A stretch of DNA of 64,000 bases from Fistularia commersonii (GCA_037954325.1 JBBMNZ010000030.1:12121001-12185000), one strand, 5' to 3'. Positions 34,091 to 46,020 are shown, counted from the stretch's first letter. Notes: generated by a model from the letters alone, not told the origin. Numbers and translations are program-made.

Positions 34091-36080
34091 ATTCTGTTTA
34101 TGGCACTGAAAAGTGTGGAGGTGAGCATACGACAGGCAAAAAGGAACTGCAGTTCTTGCTATGGAACTGACCACATAGATTATTAAAAAACTATTACAAA
34201 CGTCAACATAATTATCATTATCATTATCATTATCATTATCATTATCATCATCATTATCATTATCATTATGATTATTATTTTGAATTATAATAAAATCAAT
34301 ATAATTTATAATAATTTAATTATTATATAATACAAAAATAAAAATTAACCATTCATTCTTATTCCTGTCATTAAAAATAATAAGGATGATAATAAAATAT
34401 ATAAAAATTAAATTACCAAATTATTATGATTATGATGATCGTTATTGTTATTATCATTATCACCATCATTATCTTTCTTATATAATAAATAATATTAATA
34501 ACAGCAACAGTATTGATATATATAAATAATAAATGTTACAAGTTATATTTTTTTTGTCGTTGTTGCCACTGAGAAAATAATAATAATAATAACGATAATT
34601 ATTGCTTTTATTACTATTGATAATACATATTGATATACATTAATATAATTCATAATTATAACAACAATAACAATAAGAGTTTGTTACATGGTGTTTTATC
34701 AAGGCATTTTATCACAAAGCAAAAATACACCTATTGCATTTCCCCTGTAGTGTTACTTTCATACAACACACAATGCAAGAACACACACACACACTGCTGC
34801 ACATTTCAGCTTCTGTGTAAACCTTACATGTTTATACAAGGAACCCGAAACTTGGACAGAAACCCAACGTTTTCCCCAGGAGTAAGGGAACGCTGCCTTT
34901 TATACCAGAAGAGCCTCGGAGAGATACCAGGTCAGCATAGGCGGCCCTCAGCCTCAACCGGCCAGGGTAAGAGCAGAGGGACATGCAGAAATGATATTTA
35001 CCTGCTTTTACTAGTAGCGAATCCCATGCTAATGGCTGAAATGATACAATAATAGCTTTAATATTCATGAAGTGAACAGTATTAAGCCACATTCTCAGCA
35101 CATCATCCTGCAGGAAGTGTTCTTCTGAATAAGATACTACCTACCCCTGTTAAATGTAAACATATTGGTTTTTACGGGCTTTCCAAATGAATGAAAATAG
35201 TCAAAACGAACAAATTATTGATGGAGCGCAGTATGACCTTGTGCGATATTTGAGTCAAAGTCTTGCCACGTGGCGGCTCATTTATTATTCATGAGAGGTC
35301 ACCGCTACATGCAGTAAGTTAGAGTGGATCATAAATTCAATCATTGGCGGCCTGGTGGGTAAATCAAATGGTCGACTCGGTCGTTCCAGCCACAAAGGTG
35401 CCGTAGCATTCCCTGTCAGCCTCGTAACAATCATATCCTCATAATCCTTCAGCCCGGTCCTGCAGAGGTCACATGACGCAAATAAATAACATCTGAGAAG
35501 GTGAAGGGTGTCTCTGCAGGGCGTGTGAATGAGTGTGAAAAAGCCCACTTCTTTTGTGTACTTATAGAAATGATACCGTTCTGTTTGTGTTTGTCGGTGG
35601 GTTCTAATAGATCCTACGCTTCTGAACACACTGTAGTTATTCCAGTGATTCACACCTGTGTGCCTTGCAGTCAAAGCTATTTTTCCCTTTTAGTGCAGTA
35701 GAGGCTATTGGGTTTTTTATGTTTCCTCAAGTTCACCTGCTATTATTTCTGCATGTGAATGACAGAAGGTGAGTTTAACTATGTTTATAATCGGAGTGAT
35801 CTTAACTTGTATTACTTATCCATGCATGACCTGATACTATCAGTATATTAACAATATATTACTGGTGTGTTACACTGTTTATCTATTTTTATCTTGTTGT
35901 TGTCTTTGTCCATTTAATTGTCTCTTCCATTCATTTTTATAGACAAGATAAGATAAAAGATGAGATATGACATATAAGATAAGATATTTATATCAATATT
36001 TATCATTATTGTTGCGCTGCTGTGACAAAAAGGATAAAGGTTAAAAAGGATAAAGGATACAGGATAAAGTTCCCCTAAGC
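34091..36080. other. intergenic, AT-rich with (ATTATC)n
   Basis: From 34190 to 34680 the sequence is very AT-rich, including an (ATTATC)n microsatellite at 34211-34269. The block 35260-35480 is single-copy-looking with TTTATTATTCATGAGAGGTCA and could be a conserved element. No gene recognised. Confidence 0.5.
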
Positions 36081-36149
36081 CAGGGGTGGGCAACCTTTAC
36101 CACTCAAAGAGCCGTTTGGAGCCGTTTCCCCACTGTAAAGAAAACACCA
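36081..36149 (+). mobile_element. hAT-like terminus, cut by the LTR insertion
   Basis: CAGGGGTGGGCAACCTTTAC resembles the CAGGGGTCGGCAACCC terminus of the element at 61315. No matching right end was identified. Confidence 0.45.
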
Positions 36150-36810
36150 TGTCAGGGTCTCACACCTGGGTTCAATTCGTAATTGGCGCCAGCTGCAGCA
36201 GCGTCCGCTAATCAAGATCCCTAAAAAGGGCAGCGGCACGCTCTGCCTGGCGCCGGGGGATTGTGGTTACCCAACAACCCTGACCACTGTGGATCCCCAC
36301 GACCCCTGTCACGTCACGTCACGTCACGTCACGTCACGTCACGTCACGTCACGTCACGTCACGTCACGTCACGTCACGTCACGTCCAGACCTAGCCGTGG
36401 TTCCTGGACTTCCCCTTTGCCATGTATATCCCCACGACGCCTGTCAAGACCGGGACCCCCTGGTGGACCACCGGACCCCGAGTGTAGACCGGGACCCCCT
36501 GGTGGACCACCGGACCCTGACCCTGCGAGAGCCCCTCTGGACCTTCGGACCCTGACCCCGTGACACCCCCTGGTGGACCACCGGACCCTGACCCTGTCTG
36601 AGGTCCTGCCTTGACCCTGCCCGAGATCCTGCGGCCCTTCCTGCCACCCTGCCTGGGGCGCGTCCCGGTGAGATCCAACCTTGTGCGACTCTGTCTCGGG
36701 GCCAGGAAATTGGCAGCGACACCCTGCCTACCCAAATAAAGCGCTTCAACCCTGATTTCAGCCTTGAAGGTGTGGTTCCCTGCCCGAGTCCGCCCCCGGG
36801 ACCCGTGACA
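36150..36810 (+). mobile_element. solo LTR of an LTR retroelement
   Basis: A 661-bp unit starting TGTCAGGGTC and ending ACCCGTGACA (TG...CA with short inverted ends), flanked by a perfect 5-bp duplication CACCA at 36145-36149 and 36811-36815. It holds a TATA-like CCCTAAAAAGGG segment (about 36220), a polyadenylation signal AATAAA at 36735-36740, the (ACGTC)15 array, and three tandem CCCCTGGTGGACCACCGGAC units (36450-36590). No internal gag or pol was found beside it, so it is a recombination-derived solo LTR. Strand is inferred from the TATA-like/AATAAA order; superfamily not decided. Confidence 0.88.
36311..36385 (+). repeat. (ACGTC)15 minisatellite inside the LTR
   Basis: Fifteen perfect 5-bp units, each with one CpG. 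On the opposite strand every unit makes a TGACG half-site of the CREB/ATF type. Confidence 0.97.
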
Positions 36811-36824
36811 CACCAGGAGTTACT

Positions 36825-36935
36825 GCTGAAGTTAAATGAAAAATCACTGATAAATATAACCTTTTAATTCATTTGACATTTTGTTCTTTCTAAGATTGGC
36901 AAGTGGCCTCCCCTGACTGCATGTCACTGGTGTAC
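36825..36935 (+). repeat. fourth copy of the inverted-arm element
   Basis: GAAGTTAAATGAAAAATCAC, GATAAATATAACCTTTTAAT, then AAGATTGGCAAGTGGCCTCC; collinear with 15070-15200. Confidence 0.7.
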
Positions 36936-38570
36936 CTGGAGTCCTTTAACAGGGACACCAACCCCCATAGCTCGCCCCTCAAAAATACCTAATCCCTGGT
37001 GAGAACCACTCTCATGTTTAGAGAGGGTGAATGCTTGCATGTCTCTATATTCCGTATATCACAGTCGGGATAGACTGAAGGATGAGCGGTGAATTTTAAG
37101 TACAGGCAAGTTGGACTTCAAGTATATGTTCTTGACAGTTTACACATTTTAATTCAAAAGAACCGCTGCATATTTGACTTTTTAATCCAAAATACTGGCC
37201 AAAGTCCAGGTGCTATAATAGCAATATCTGCCTTAAATCTGATGTCAGAGCCCGAATCCACTGTTTTCTGACTCTGTAATTAAACCCTGAGAGATAGTTA
37301 AAGCTCTGGCTTTGTGCGTCCTTGCACAACGTACTTGGACATGTTTGTGCGATTCCCCGACGAGTCAAATCCTCTTTTTCTTTGCTATGTTCCCCTTGAC
37401 AGCCTAAAGTGGGGGGTTTTGGGGATTGGGGGCTAAAGCGTGCCCGATCTCCCACCCCTCCTCCTAAGACATGGGGGGTGTTCGGGGTAACTCCACCCAG
37501 CTGAACTCATTTTGGGGATGATTTACTTTGACTCATATGAGCAGCTTGGATTACCTATGAATCTCTTTGTTCCTCAGCACAGGGGGTCAAAACAAACCCT
37601 TCAGAGCTTAGCACCAACGCATAATGGGCTCTTTCACGGATCAGGCTTCTGACAGCATCTGTGCCAAAACACGGTTACCGAACATCCCTACTTTGCTTCT
37701 CATGGAAATGTCTAATCTTGTCTTAGACATGAACTAAGCGACCTTTTCCGTGTGACCCCTGAGCTCTGATCTGTTCTAAACCCCTCCCCATAAAGCAGAC
37801 CAGAGACTGACTTCATGCCTGTCGCTGAAAACATAGGAAGCTTCCCCCCGCATGGCGAACGTATCATCTCTAATCTTACGAGTCGACGGCAGCAGAGCAG
37901 ATTCGCCATATTGAAATGCCTGGGGACAGACCAAGAGCTGTTTTCGCTCCCAGCCAAGACTAAACCTGACTCAACTAAACTCAATTAAACAAGCCTGGTT
38001 TCCTCGATAGTGAAGTGATGAATATCTGGAGGATGAGAAAAAAGAAAGAAATACAACAGAGATACAAAGGGAAGCGGAGAGACAGCTCTGGGATGCTAAT
38101 GGAGATGCTAATATGTTTTAATGTGTCGCTGTGGTGCACGAGGACCAATGGGGTGTGGGTGCTGTGTGTGTTTTTCCAGCGGGCGGAAATATTTATTGAT
38201 CAAAAGCCATTGGGATCAATCATGTAGCCAACGAATGTGCAGTAGAGACCCTCCTCCCCAAATGTTGTTTTTAGAGGGTTATCATTTCTGTTTGTTGCCG
38301 TGCAGAAAGGGTGAGAAATTTCAGCTTCAGTACTGTATATCTATAGTGAAGTAGTTTTGGCTATTAACTTGTAACGTGGAAAAAAACGGAAAAAACGAAT
38401 AAGCCCTTCCCTTCTGATTGATTGTATTTCAGATTTTTAAGGATTATTTATCACTTAGTAAGCATGCTTGAATCTTCGTTTCACCCTTTTCAACCACACA
38501 CTGCTGCTGCTTTTAGCAAAATACTTTTACTTTTACTATTTTCAATGTTTCCTTCCAACAGTTTCTACAT
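36936..38570. other. intergenic, no gene recognised
   Basis: Single-copy-looking sequence; no supportable gene or family. Confidence 0.4.
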
Positions 38571-38965
38571 TGCTTCTTCTTCTTCTCCTTTGGGCTTTTC
38601 CCCTCAGGGGTCTCCACAGGGAATCCACCTTCTCCATTTAACCCCATTCTCTGTATCCTCCTCTCTCACACCAACTAACTTCATATCCTCTCCCACTACG
38701 TCCATAAATCTTCTCTTTGGTCTTCCTCTAGACCTCCAATTCCAGCATCTGTCTACCAATATATTCACTATCCCTTCTCTGTACATGACCCGGCGTCCCT
38801 CTGATGGACTCAGTCCTCATCCTATCCATCGTGGTCACTCCCAAAGAGAACCTCAACATCTTCATCTGTGAGACCACCAGATCTGCCTCTTGTCTTTTGG
38901 TCATTACCACTGTTTCTAGACCATACAGCATGGCTGCTCTCACCACTGTCTGCCCACCTTTCTAA
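38571..38965 (-). mobile_element. RTE-like LINE 3' fragment
   Basis: Starts TTGCTTCTTCTTCTTCTCCT, then GGCTTTTCCCCTCAGGGGTC. Minus-strand pieces: RSRGRPKRRFMDVVGEDMKL, VVMTKRQEADLVVSQMKMLR. Confidence 0.78.
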
Positions 38966-39074
38966 CTAATAATATTTCTAACCAGACCACCTTGACTGCA
39001 CTGTCCAGTTTCTGCTGTTTTAATTGAAATTTTCATACTGTGGGATGATTAAAAGCAGATTCTGTTATATTCTT

Positions 39075-39590
39075 AAGTATGTGGAGGTTCTCAGTCATCA
39101 TGGTGATGGTTCCTGAGAGGAGTTGAAATGGAAAAAACATCTCTGAACAGAGAAGGGGGCCTCGGACATGACCTCCCACAAATGCCGTGCTGGGATCAAC
39201 ACCAAGATGGACCAGGACCTTCTGCACCCTCCAAACAACAAGGAAACCAGGAAAGATCCACCACCAGAACCGGCCCAGGTAACTTCCACCTGAGCGTCAG
39301 TCCATGAGATCCAACAGATTACACTCCCTTGTTTAGCTTTACCTTTTCACATTCCAATCCAGGTAATACCACAAAAGTTGCTCTTTTATCGCTACATCTT
39401 AGCCCCTTAGCTTAGTATTAGACCTAGTTTCTGCCTGTGAACTCCTACATTTGCATAACAAGCCGCCATAACCTAGACCCACCCACAACCCTGGAAACTC
39501 CAGGTCATTAGAACTGAAGAAGCCTCTGGTACGAGGGTTGAAACGTCTTCAGGTGAAGAAGATTTGGACAAGAATTCTATTCTAAATTGG
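39075..39590 (+). mobile_element. Penelope-like element 3' part with inverted left end
   Basis: Begins TGTGGAGGTTCTCAGTCATC (inverted terminal block). Then a coding remnant EKTSLNREGGLGHDLPQ (C-terminal tail after the GIY-YIG domain), a 3' UTR, and the other terminal block AGAACTGAAGAAGCCTCTGG, GAAACGTCTTCAGGTGAAG and AAGATTTGGACAAGAATTC. Confidence 0.7.
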
Positions 39591-39769
39591 GTGATATGTT
39601 TTATACATATATATATATATATATGTAAATTAGAGGTGATGGTACAAACAGACCTCTTCTATTTCTTTTGTAAGTGTACATAAGTTGCTCTGGGGTGGAT
39701 TGGCACTGATCTCAGGAAGCTAAAGAAGCTAGGTAGCCAGGAAACTTCACGCCTGACCGTAAAAACCAA

Positions 39770-39841
39770 CATGCATCAGGGGGCTCGAACCCACAACACT
39801 GAGGTTAAATGTTTCATGCTCTCCCAATCGAGCAGCCAGGC
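39770..39841 (-). pseudogene. tRNA-Lys-like pseudogene or SINE head
   Basis: Reads GCCTGGCTGCTCGATTGGG, AGAGCATGAAACATTTAACC, then a perfect B box GGGTTCGAGCCCC. Position and loop suggest anticodon TTT (Lys). The acceptor stem does not pair and the anticodon stem is weakened, so it is unlikely to be functional. Confidence 0.55.
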
Positions 39842-40677
39842 AGTTAATCAACCTTGACATGCTTCAAACATCTAGCAGCTCCCTCGACAGCATGACTGTG
39901 CCTCCTGTTGGAATGACCTAGTTTGACAGACTAATCTATAATAAGCAGCACCACAAGAAACACCTAAAATACATGTTCCCAAGCAAATCATTGCTGGGGA
40001 CGAGGACAGAATCACAAACATCTCACAAGTGCACAATGAAATCCCATCAACCCCATCCAGCAGGCGCGTTTCCGTGAACTATCTCTGCATATTGGATGTG
40101 TTCCTGAATTGTCTGGTGAAAAGCATGACGCAAATCTTTCCACTTCAGAATCCAGCCAGGGATCACCAAATATAGCCAAAGCAGACTGATCCAGTAGCTG
40201 TCACTTCAAATCGGGTTTTGGGCGTTTGCTGAGAATGGACACCGTGGGGGGTCTTCAGGTGCAGTTAAGGGATGTGTGATGAAGTGGCATGTCTAACAGA
40301 TTCTTTTTATTTGTGAGCATTTTATTCTTGCATTTTATTCTTCCTGTTTTTCCCTGAATGAAATCTGAACACACCGAGACAAAGTCTGGGAGCCACAAAC
40401 ACTGACAGAGGCCACAATACATGCCCTTATAACAAACAGCTGCCACAAATAAATACCAAAAATAACCTCATAAACTTTCAGTATTATTAAGGAAAATAGC
40501 AGCAGTTTACTCACCAAAATCTGATCATTTGTAGACAAAATCCATCCTCCTTCAATTCCTCAAATAGAGTTCTATTATTCTGTGGTACAGATTATCCGTA
40601 CGCTTCAGCTCCAAGCACTCCCGACAATACAATTTGCAGTGTACCTCGGATCCTGTGAGACAGGGGTACCGGTCATA
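39842..40677. other. intergenic, no gene recognised
   Basis: Nothing recognised. Confidence 0.4.
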
Positions 40678-41414
40678 CTTCTTCTTCTTCTTTCGGCTTT
40701 TCCCTTCAGGGGTTGCCACAGCGAATCAACTATCTCCATCTTACCCTATTCTCCGTATCCTCCTCGCTCACACCAACTACCTTCATATCATCTCTCACTA
40801 CGTCCATAAATCTTCTCTTTGGTCTTCCTCGAGACCTCTTGCCTTGCAGCTCCAATTCCAGCATCCGTCTACCAATATATTCTCTATCCCTCCTCTGCAC
40901 ATGACCGAAACATCTCAGTCTGGCTTCTCTGACCTTCTCTCCAAAACATCTAACATGTGCTGTTCCTCTGATAGACTCATTCCTGATCCTATCCATCCTG
41001 GTCACTCCCAAAGAGAACTTCAACATCTTCATCTCTGCAACCTCGAGTTCTGCCTGCTGTCTTTTGGTCATTGTAACAGTTTCTCGGCCACACAGCATCG
41101 CTGGTCTCACCACTGTCTTGTACACCTTTCCTTTTATTCTGGCTGATAGTCTTCTATCACATAGTACCCCTGACACTTTTCTCCACCCATTCCAACCTGC
41201 TTGGACCCGTCTCTTCACCTCTTTTCCACACTCTCCGTTGCTCTGGACTGTTGACATGAAGTACCTGAAATCCTCCAGCTTCTTGATCTCCACTCCCTGT
41301 ACCCTGATGGAATCCCACCTCTACCTTGAACTTCTCTGTTACCCCTACAGCACACCGTACCAATGTCTCACAGCTAGCATACATGTTCTGCACCAGTTTA
41401 ACATTCTTCTCTAA
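40678..41414 (-). mobile_element. RTE-like LINE, best 5'-truncated copy, with target duplication
   Basis: Flanked by GGGTACCGGTCATA (40664-40677) and GGGTACTGGTCATA (41415-41428), a 14-bp duplication with one mismatch. On the minus strand one long frame (41293-40730) encodes RIKGKVYKTVVRPAMLCGRE, KVREARLRCFGHVQRRDREY, IGRRMLELELQGKRSRGRPK, RRFMDVVRDDMKVVGV, followed by ATTCGCTGTGGCAACCCCTG, GGGAAAAGCCGAAAGAAG and the AAG tail. It is the C-terminal part of a LINE reverse transcriptase protein. Confidence 0.88.
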
Positions 41415-41428
41415 GGGTACTGGTCATA

Positions 41429-43239
41429 GTTCATGGCTTGAAAATGTCAGACAAACCCTTTTCCTGGTTGTGACAAGTTCACTAGCTTGGAGTTACCCGA
41501 CCTTTCTTTACCATGCCCAGCTTTTCTTCAAAACTCCATCTAGAAAACAGCTTTAACAATATATTAGCAACTGAATCCGTTTCTTCTCCTCCTGCAGCCA
41601 TTGTGGGTTGACAATAGCGATATTAAACAAACACACCTATATTTCTGTTCGCAGCTCGCTAGTACCCTCTCCTCGCTAATACACTTGTCCACTCTCTGAC
41701 TATGCAATCAGAGAGTATGAATACACTGACTTCGCTGAAGTCTGCGAGAAGACTTTGATGTCGCCAACTCAAAATCTGATTGGCTGAAGCAACAGCGTCA
41801 TCAACACTTATTATTTGCGTAAAGGGCTTTGACCCTGTCTGACAACAGATTATGGCTGGAATGTGATTGGTTAATATGAAAGTGTATGTCTGGAAGCGGC
41901 ACAACCAGGAGAAAAGCCATGAAAGGAAATGAACAGACCATTTGGAATTATTTAATAAGTATTCATGGACAAAATATAATTAACGTTTGTGATTCAGATA
42001 TTTTTTTAGGCCAGCAGAGAAGGCCTTGCAGGCCCTGACGGCCCACCACTGGCATTCTCCAGTCAGTTGTTTACACCTCTGCTTTTCCATTCCTTGGTAA
42101 GTATGACTGCAATGGCATTAGCCGGAGCCCATCGGAGATGACTGATGGTGATGGGCTCTCGTCTCATAGAGCCACTTCATCCCGGACTGAATGAACTGTG
42201 AAATGTAACTTGTGCTTGACCCATCTGTCCGGTCGGCTGACTGCTGAAATCAATGTCTTTGCAGTGAAAGTCTGTTTTTGTAACGTAGAATTGACTGAAA
42301 TCATAGGGGTCTGGCATCTCGGATGTGGATCACCACCCTCAGTCTGAATCAACATTTCTGATGTCAAATTGCTGCATTCCTGACATGTAGTTAGTTTCTG
42401 GATGATATGAGATCATCATAATCCTTCATTACTTATCAAAAATATCCAACCCTGACTGGAGAATAGGCAGAATAGAAAAATTAAATGAAGGAATTATTTT
42501 ATTGTTACTCTTACTTCCACCATGTTTTGCAATATATTTAGTATGATGATAATGATAATAATAATAATGATGATAATAATAATACAATTATAGTAATGAT
42601 AACACATATCATTGTTGTTTTTGATTGTTGTAATTATACTTGTGAGAATAATAATCATAATAGTACTTATTATTATTATTAGTGGTAGTAGTATTGCTCT
42701 TATTGCTTTTGTTGTGACCTTCAGCCTCTCTTCACTTTAGGTATTTTGAAAAAGAAATTAAAGACATATCATGTGTTCTCACTAAAGGACAACGTTAAGA
42801 ATGTGAATGGAGATAAAATTCAAATATTAATTTCTTCTTCAACCAACAGATTGAAAATCATTTTCACTGCACTGGCAACCTTAAGCTGAATTACTTTAAG
42901 ACTAGTCCAACATACCAGAGATCTGCTTTGCACTCATGCATTCAAGGTAATTTAACTTGAGTTGTTACAGCCCAAAAAGATATGTGTGTGTGTGTGTGTG
43001 TGTGTCGGGGGTAATTTATGCAGGTGGCTGTAGGTTGTGTGCTAAAAGTAGGATGTTGCAAAGCAGTTCCATGCAGGACACACCACACACAGCTTTTGCA
43101 TGAAACAAACACCTGGAAGTGCACTGGATGTGAATGTGAAACCCAAAATGTGTGTGTAGACACCTGCAAGGAGCTAGTGCTGCCGTGGATGTTCTGCAGG
43201 CACCATCCACGGCAGCATGTAAGCTGGAACATGGAGACT
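41429..43239. other. intergenic, no gene recognised
   Basis: Contains an ATA/ATG-rich low-complexity stretch at 42541-42690 and a short (GT)n at 42981-43005. Confidence 0.45.
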
Positions 43240-43330
43240 TGCAACCATTCACCCTCTCAGTGCTCAGTGGACCCCCTGGAAGGAACCCATCCTGGGAGGA
43301 CATGGAGACTTGCTAACGGCGCCACCGTCC
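43240..43330 (+). repeat. dispersed module copy 7
   Basis: CAACCATTCACCCTCTCAGT, CAGTGGACCCCCTGGAAGG, AACCCATCCTGGGAGGACAT; short and diverged. Confidence 0.45.
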
Positions 43331-43494
43331 ACCTCTTAATCAAAATAAATGAGCATGAGTGATGAGCAGGATTGCATTATAAACAGCAAAAACAATATAT
43401 AAAGGGTTTTTATCATCCGTGCACAACTGACTGTCGATCACATAGATAGAAATAACCCACTCGAGCAGACTGGAGAGTTTCCAAAGAGCAAGCT

Positions 43495-44110
43495 GTCTGT
43501 GGAGGTTCTCAGTCATCCAGGTCATGTTGAATTATTGTTATTGTCTAAATCTTTTAACTTGAATGTCTTCACTTCCAATGACCTGTGGGGAATTTCCTGG
43601 GTTGTGGGCAGGTCCTGGTTATGGTGGCTTGCAAATGTAGGAGTTGAAACTCGGGCCATGCTATGCTAAGCGGCTAAGATGTAGCTTGTTGGTACAAAAG
43701 TTGCTCTTTTGTCTTTTGTGGGATTACCTGGATTGGAATGGGAAAAGGTGAAGCTAAACATCGGATGGAAACCTGTTGGATCTCATGGAGTGAGGCTCAG
43801 ATTGAAAATACTACCAAAAAGATCTGATTCTGATGGTTGATCTTTCCTGGTTGTTTGGAGGTTGCAGAAGGTCCTGGTCTGTCTTGGAATTGATCCAGTA
43901 TGGCGTTGTACGTTTGTCAAAGGTCATGTCTGAGGCCCCCTCCTCTGTTCAGAGATGGTTTTTCCGTTATGACAAAGATGGCTTCTTTGACTCCTCTCTC
44001 CAACCATTTGTCTTCTCTGGCCAGAATATGGACATTGCTGTCTTCAAAAGAATGGCCTTTGTCCTTTAGGTGGACGTGGACCATGGAGTCCTGTCCTTGC
44101 TGTCGGTGGA
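43495..44110 (-). mobile_element. Penelope-like element 3' part with GIY-YIG endonuclease C-terminus
   Basis: Starts with the terminal block TCTGTGGAGGTTCTCAGTCA, then a 3' UTR region collinear with 39300-39560 reversed. Minus-strand translation from about 44110 gives GQDSMVHVHLKDKGHSFEDS and REDKWLERGVKEAIFV, the conserved end of the Penelope-like GIY-YIG endonuclease including its invariant Glu (KEAI). The reverse transcriptase part is absent. Confidence 0.8.
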
Positions 44111-44389
44111 GTCATCATGTGCAATAGTTCAAGTGTCATCTGTTCAATAAATGTTTTACCTTGCAACAACCCCTACTTATACACAAACTTTCTACATGTA
44201 ATCATTTACATGTACTTGTAAAAACACATGCATTTACATTTCATTTATTTTTATATATTTTTACACACCTTTAAATTATTTGTATTTATTTACTTCGATC
44301 TTTACTCTTCTTGTTATTTTATTTTTATTATTTGCTATTTTATTCTAAATTTTTATAAATTGTTATATTTCCGCCGGGGGGGAACAATA

Positions 44390-44793
44390 TAGTACAGTGG
44401 ACTGCTACTTTTACGACTCGGTGACTGTCCACTCAGAGCCCCTGGGTGCCGATCAAACCGGTCTCGTCTCTTCTCGGTCTTGGCTCCTCAGTGGTGAAAC
44501 AAACTCCCAAAAAAGGTCAGAACAGCGAGGTCGCTGCCCATCTTCCGCCATGAGCTGAAAACATACCTCTTCATCAAGCACTACCCCACTACTCGCACTT
44601 AGCCCCCCCCGCAAAAAAAAAAAAGAAGAAATAAATGTGTTTGTATATGATTTTGAGATGGCTATTTGTTAGAGTGGTCAATTCTGACGACCGACTACTG
44701 GTACTTTGGATCTTCGGTGACTGAATTGTACTTTTTGTAAGTTGCTTTGGAAGAAAGCGTCTGCCAGATGACTGTAATGTAATGTAATGTGAT
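44390..44793 (+). mobile_element. L2 LINE 3' fragment
   Basis: Text reading in broken frames as the L2 C-terminus (GRCPSSAMS, then KTYLF-type HTSSSSTT), followed by TTGCTTTGGAAGAAAGCGTC, TGCCAGATGACTGTAATG and a (TGTAA)-type tail (44775-44790), as known for L2-group LINEs. Confidence 0.65.
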
Positions 44794-45905
44794 TATTTAT
44801 TGTTCTTTTGCGTTTTTTTGCAGTATTTGAAATTTTTTTAAACAAAAACTAAACTAATCTAAGATTCATTTTATAAAATAAATAAAATACAAGATCTCCT
44901 TTGCTGGCACGCATTCTTGGAGGAGATGGTTTCCTCGACATTACTCCTAAAGACGTCAGTGGCTTAATAGACTGAAAACAATACACATCCACCATCATGC
45001 AGCAATATTCAGTCCAAACTCACTTTTATTGGGTGAAAATTTCTTGGATAGGCCGGCTGGTGGGGCAAGGAATATCTTCAGAAGTGAGAGTGAGAAAACA
45101 AAGCCGGAGCAGTTAATATGCTCTTTCTCGCCTGAATATTAACTGGAACAGCGCTGAACCAACCACGTGGGCTTATTTTCCATCTTCCCGCATGATTTTT
45201 TTCTACCCTTTCTCTCCCATCCCCCAACAGCTGAGCCCCTTGCTGCACTCCCTGCGACCCCCAACGCCCCCCTACACCCACACCCCAGGATCCGCGGTCT
45301 CTACCAATGAGCACTCTAAATGTGCATTCCTTCCCAGAGACAAGAAGCCCCAGGTTGGGAGCACGCTCACCCAACACCAATCACACGCCTGGCGCAGATG
45401 ATTCCGCATCACAGAACCTGGCAAGTCTACAAAGAGCACGGTGTGCATCTTTCAGGGGTCGAACCGCCAACCCAGAGAACCTGTGAACTCAGAGAGCCCT
45501 AAATCTTTAAATTTTTTTTTTTTTTTTAAAAATCCAGCTTGGAGTCAAAGCAAGGACACGGCCTTTGAAGAGTGTTTTCGAAACAGACTCGGCATTTCGA
45601 GACAAGAATAGCGTTAGATCGTGAGATGACGTTACACCCTGAACCCTCGACAGTGTTGGGACGCTGACTGACACCCGTGATGCCAGTTCCGGGATTAAAA
45701 CCGTGAAGACAACGCACACAAGACCAATGATTAGAATAAGTTGTCACGGAGATAAACAGCCAACAGACTCAAAGGTGGTTCACTCTGGAGAGCAAGAATC
45801 TGGGTCATGAAAAAGGAAGTGGTTCCTAGCTTCCTACCAAAAAAAAAAGTGTCTTTTTACTCCTTTGCCCCAAAACAAGGCTAAAAGTACTATTTAGCTC
45901 ATTTT
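44794..45905. other. intergenic, no gene recognised
   Basis: Nothing recognised beyond A- and T-rich runs. Confidence 0.4.
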
Positions 45906-46020
45906 CTGTGACTGCGACCCAGTCGGTCAAGCAGAAGGTTGGTTCAATCCCTGGCTTCACAGGCAAGACATTAAGCCCCGAGGTTACTCCAGATGTTGTG
46001 TTTGAGCGAACGGGGGAATC
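45906..46020 (+). repeat. dispersed repeat with B-box-like segment
   Basis: TTGGTTCAATCCCTGGCTTC followed by GGCAAGACATTAAGCCCCGAG and GTTACTCCAGATGTTGTG resembles a common teleost interspersed sequence (GGGCAAGACACTGAACCCC type). Class uncertain. Confidence 0.4.

Noticed and set aside
36311..36385. CRISPR-like array
   Set aside because: Perfect 5-bp tandem units with no spacers in a vertebrate genome; a minisatellite.
36261..36563. Pro-rich and His-Val-Thr-rich frames in 36.26-36.81 kb
   Set aside because: They are translations of the ACGTC array and tandem repeats inside the solo LTR.
36150..36810. Full-length LTR retroelement or provirus
   Set aside because: Target duplications directly flank one LTR; no second LTR, gag or pol lies between.
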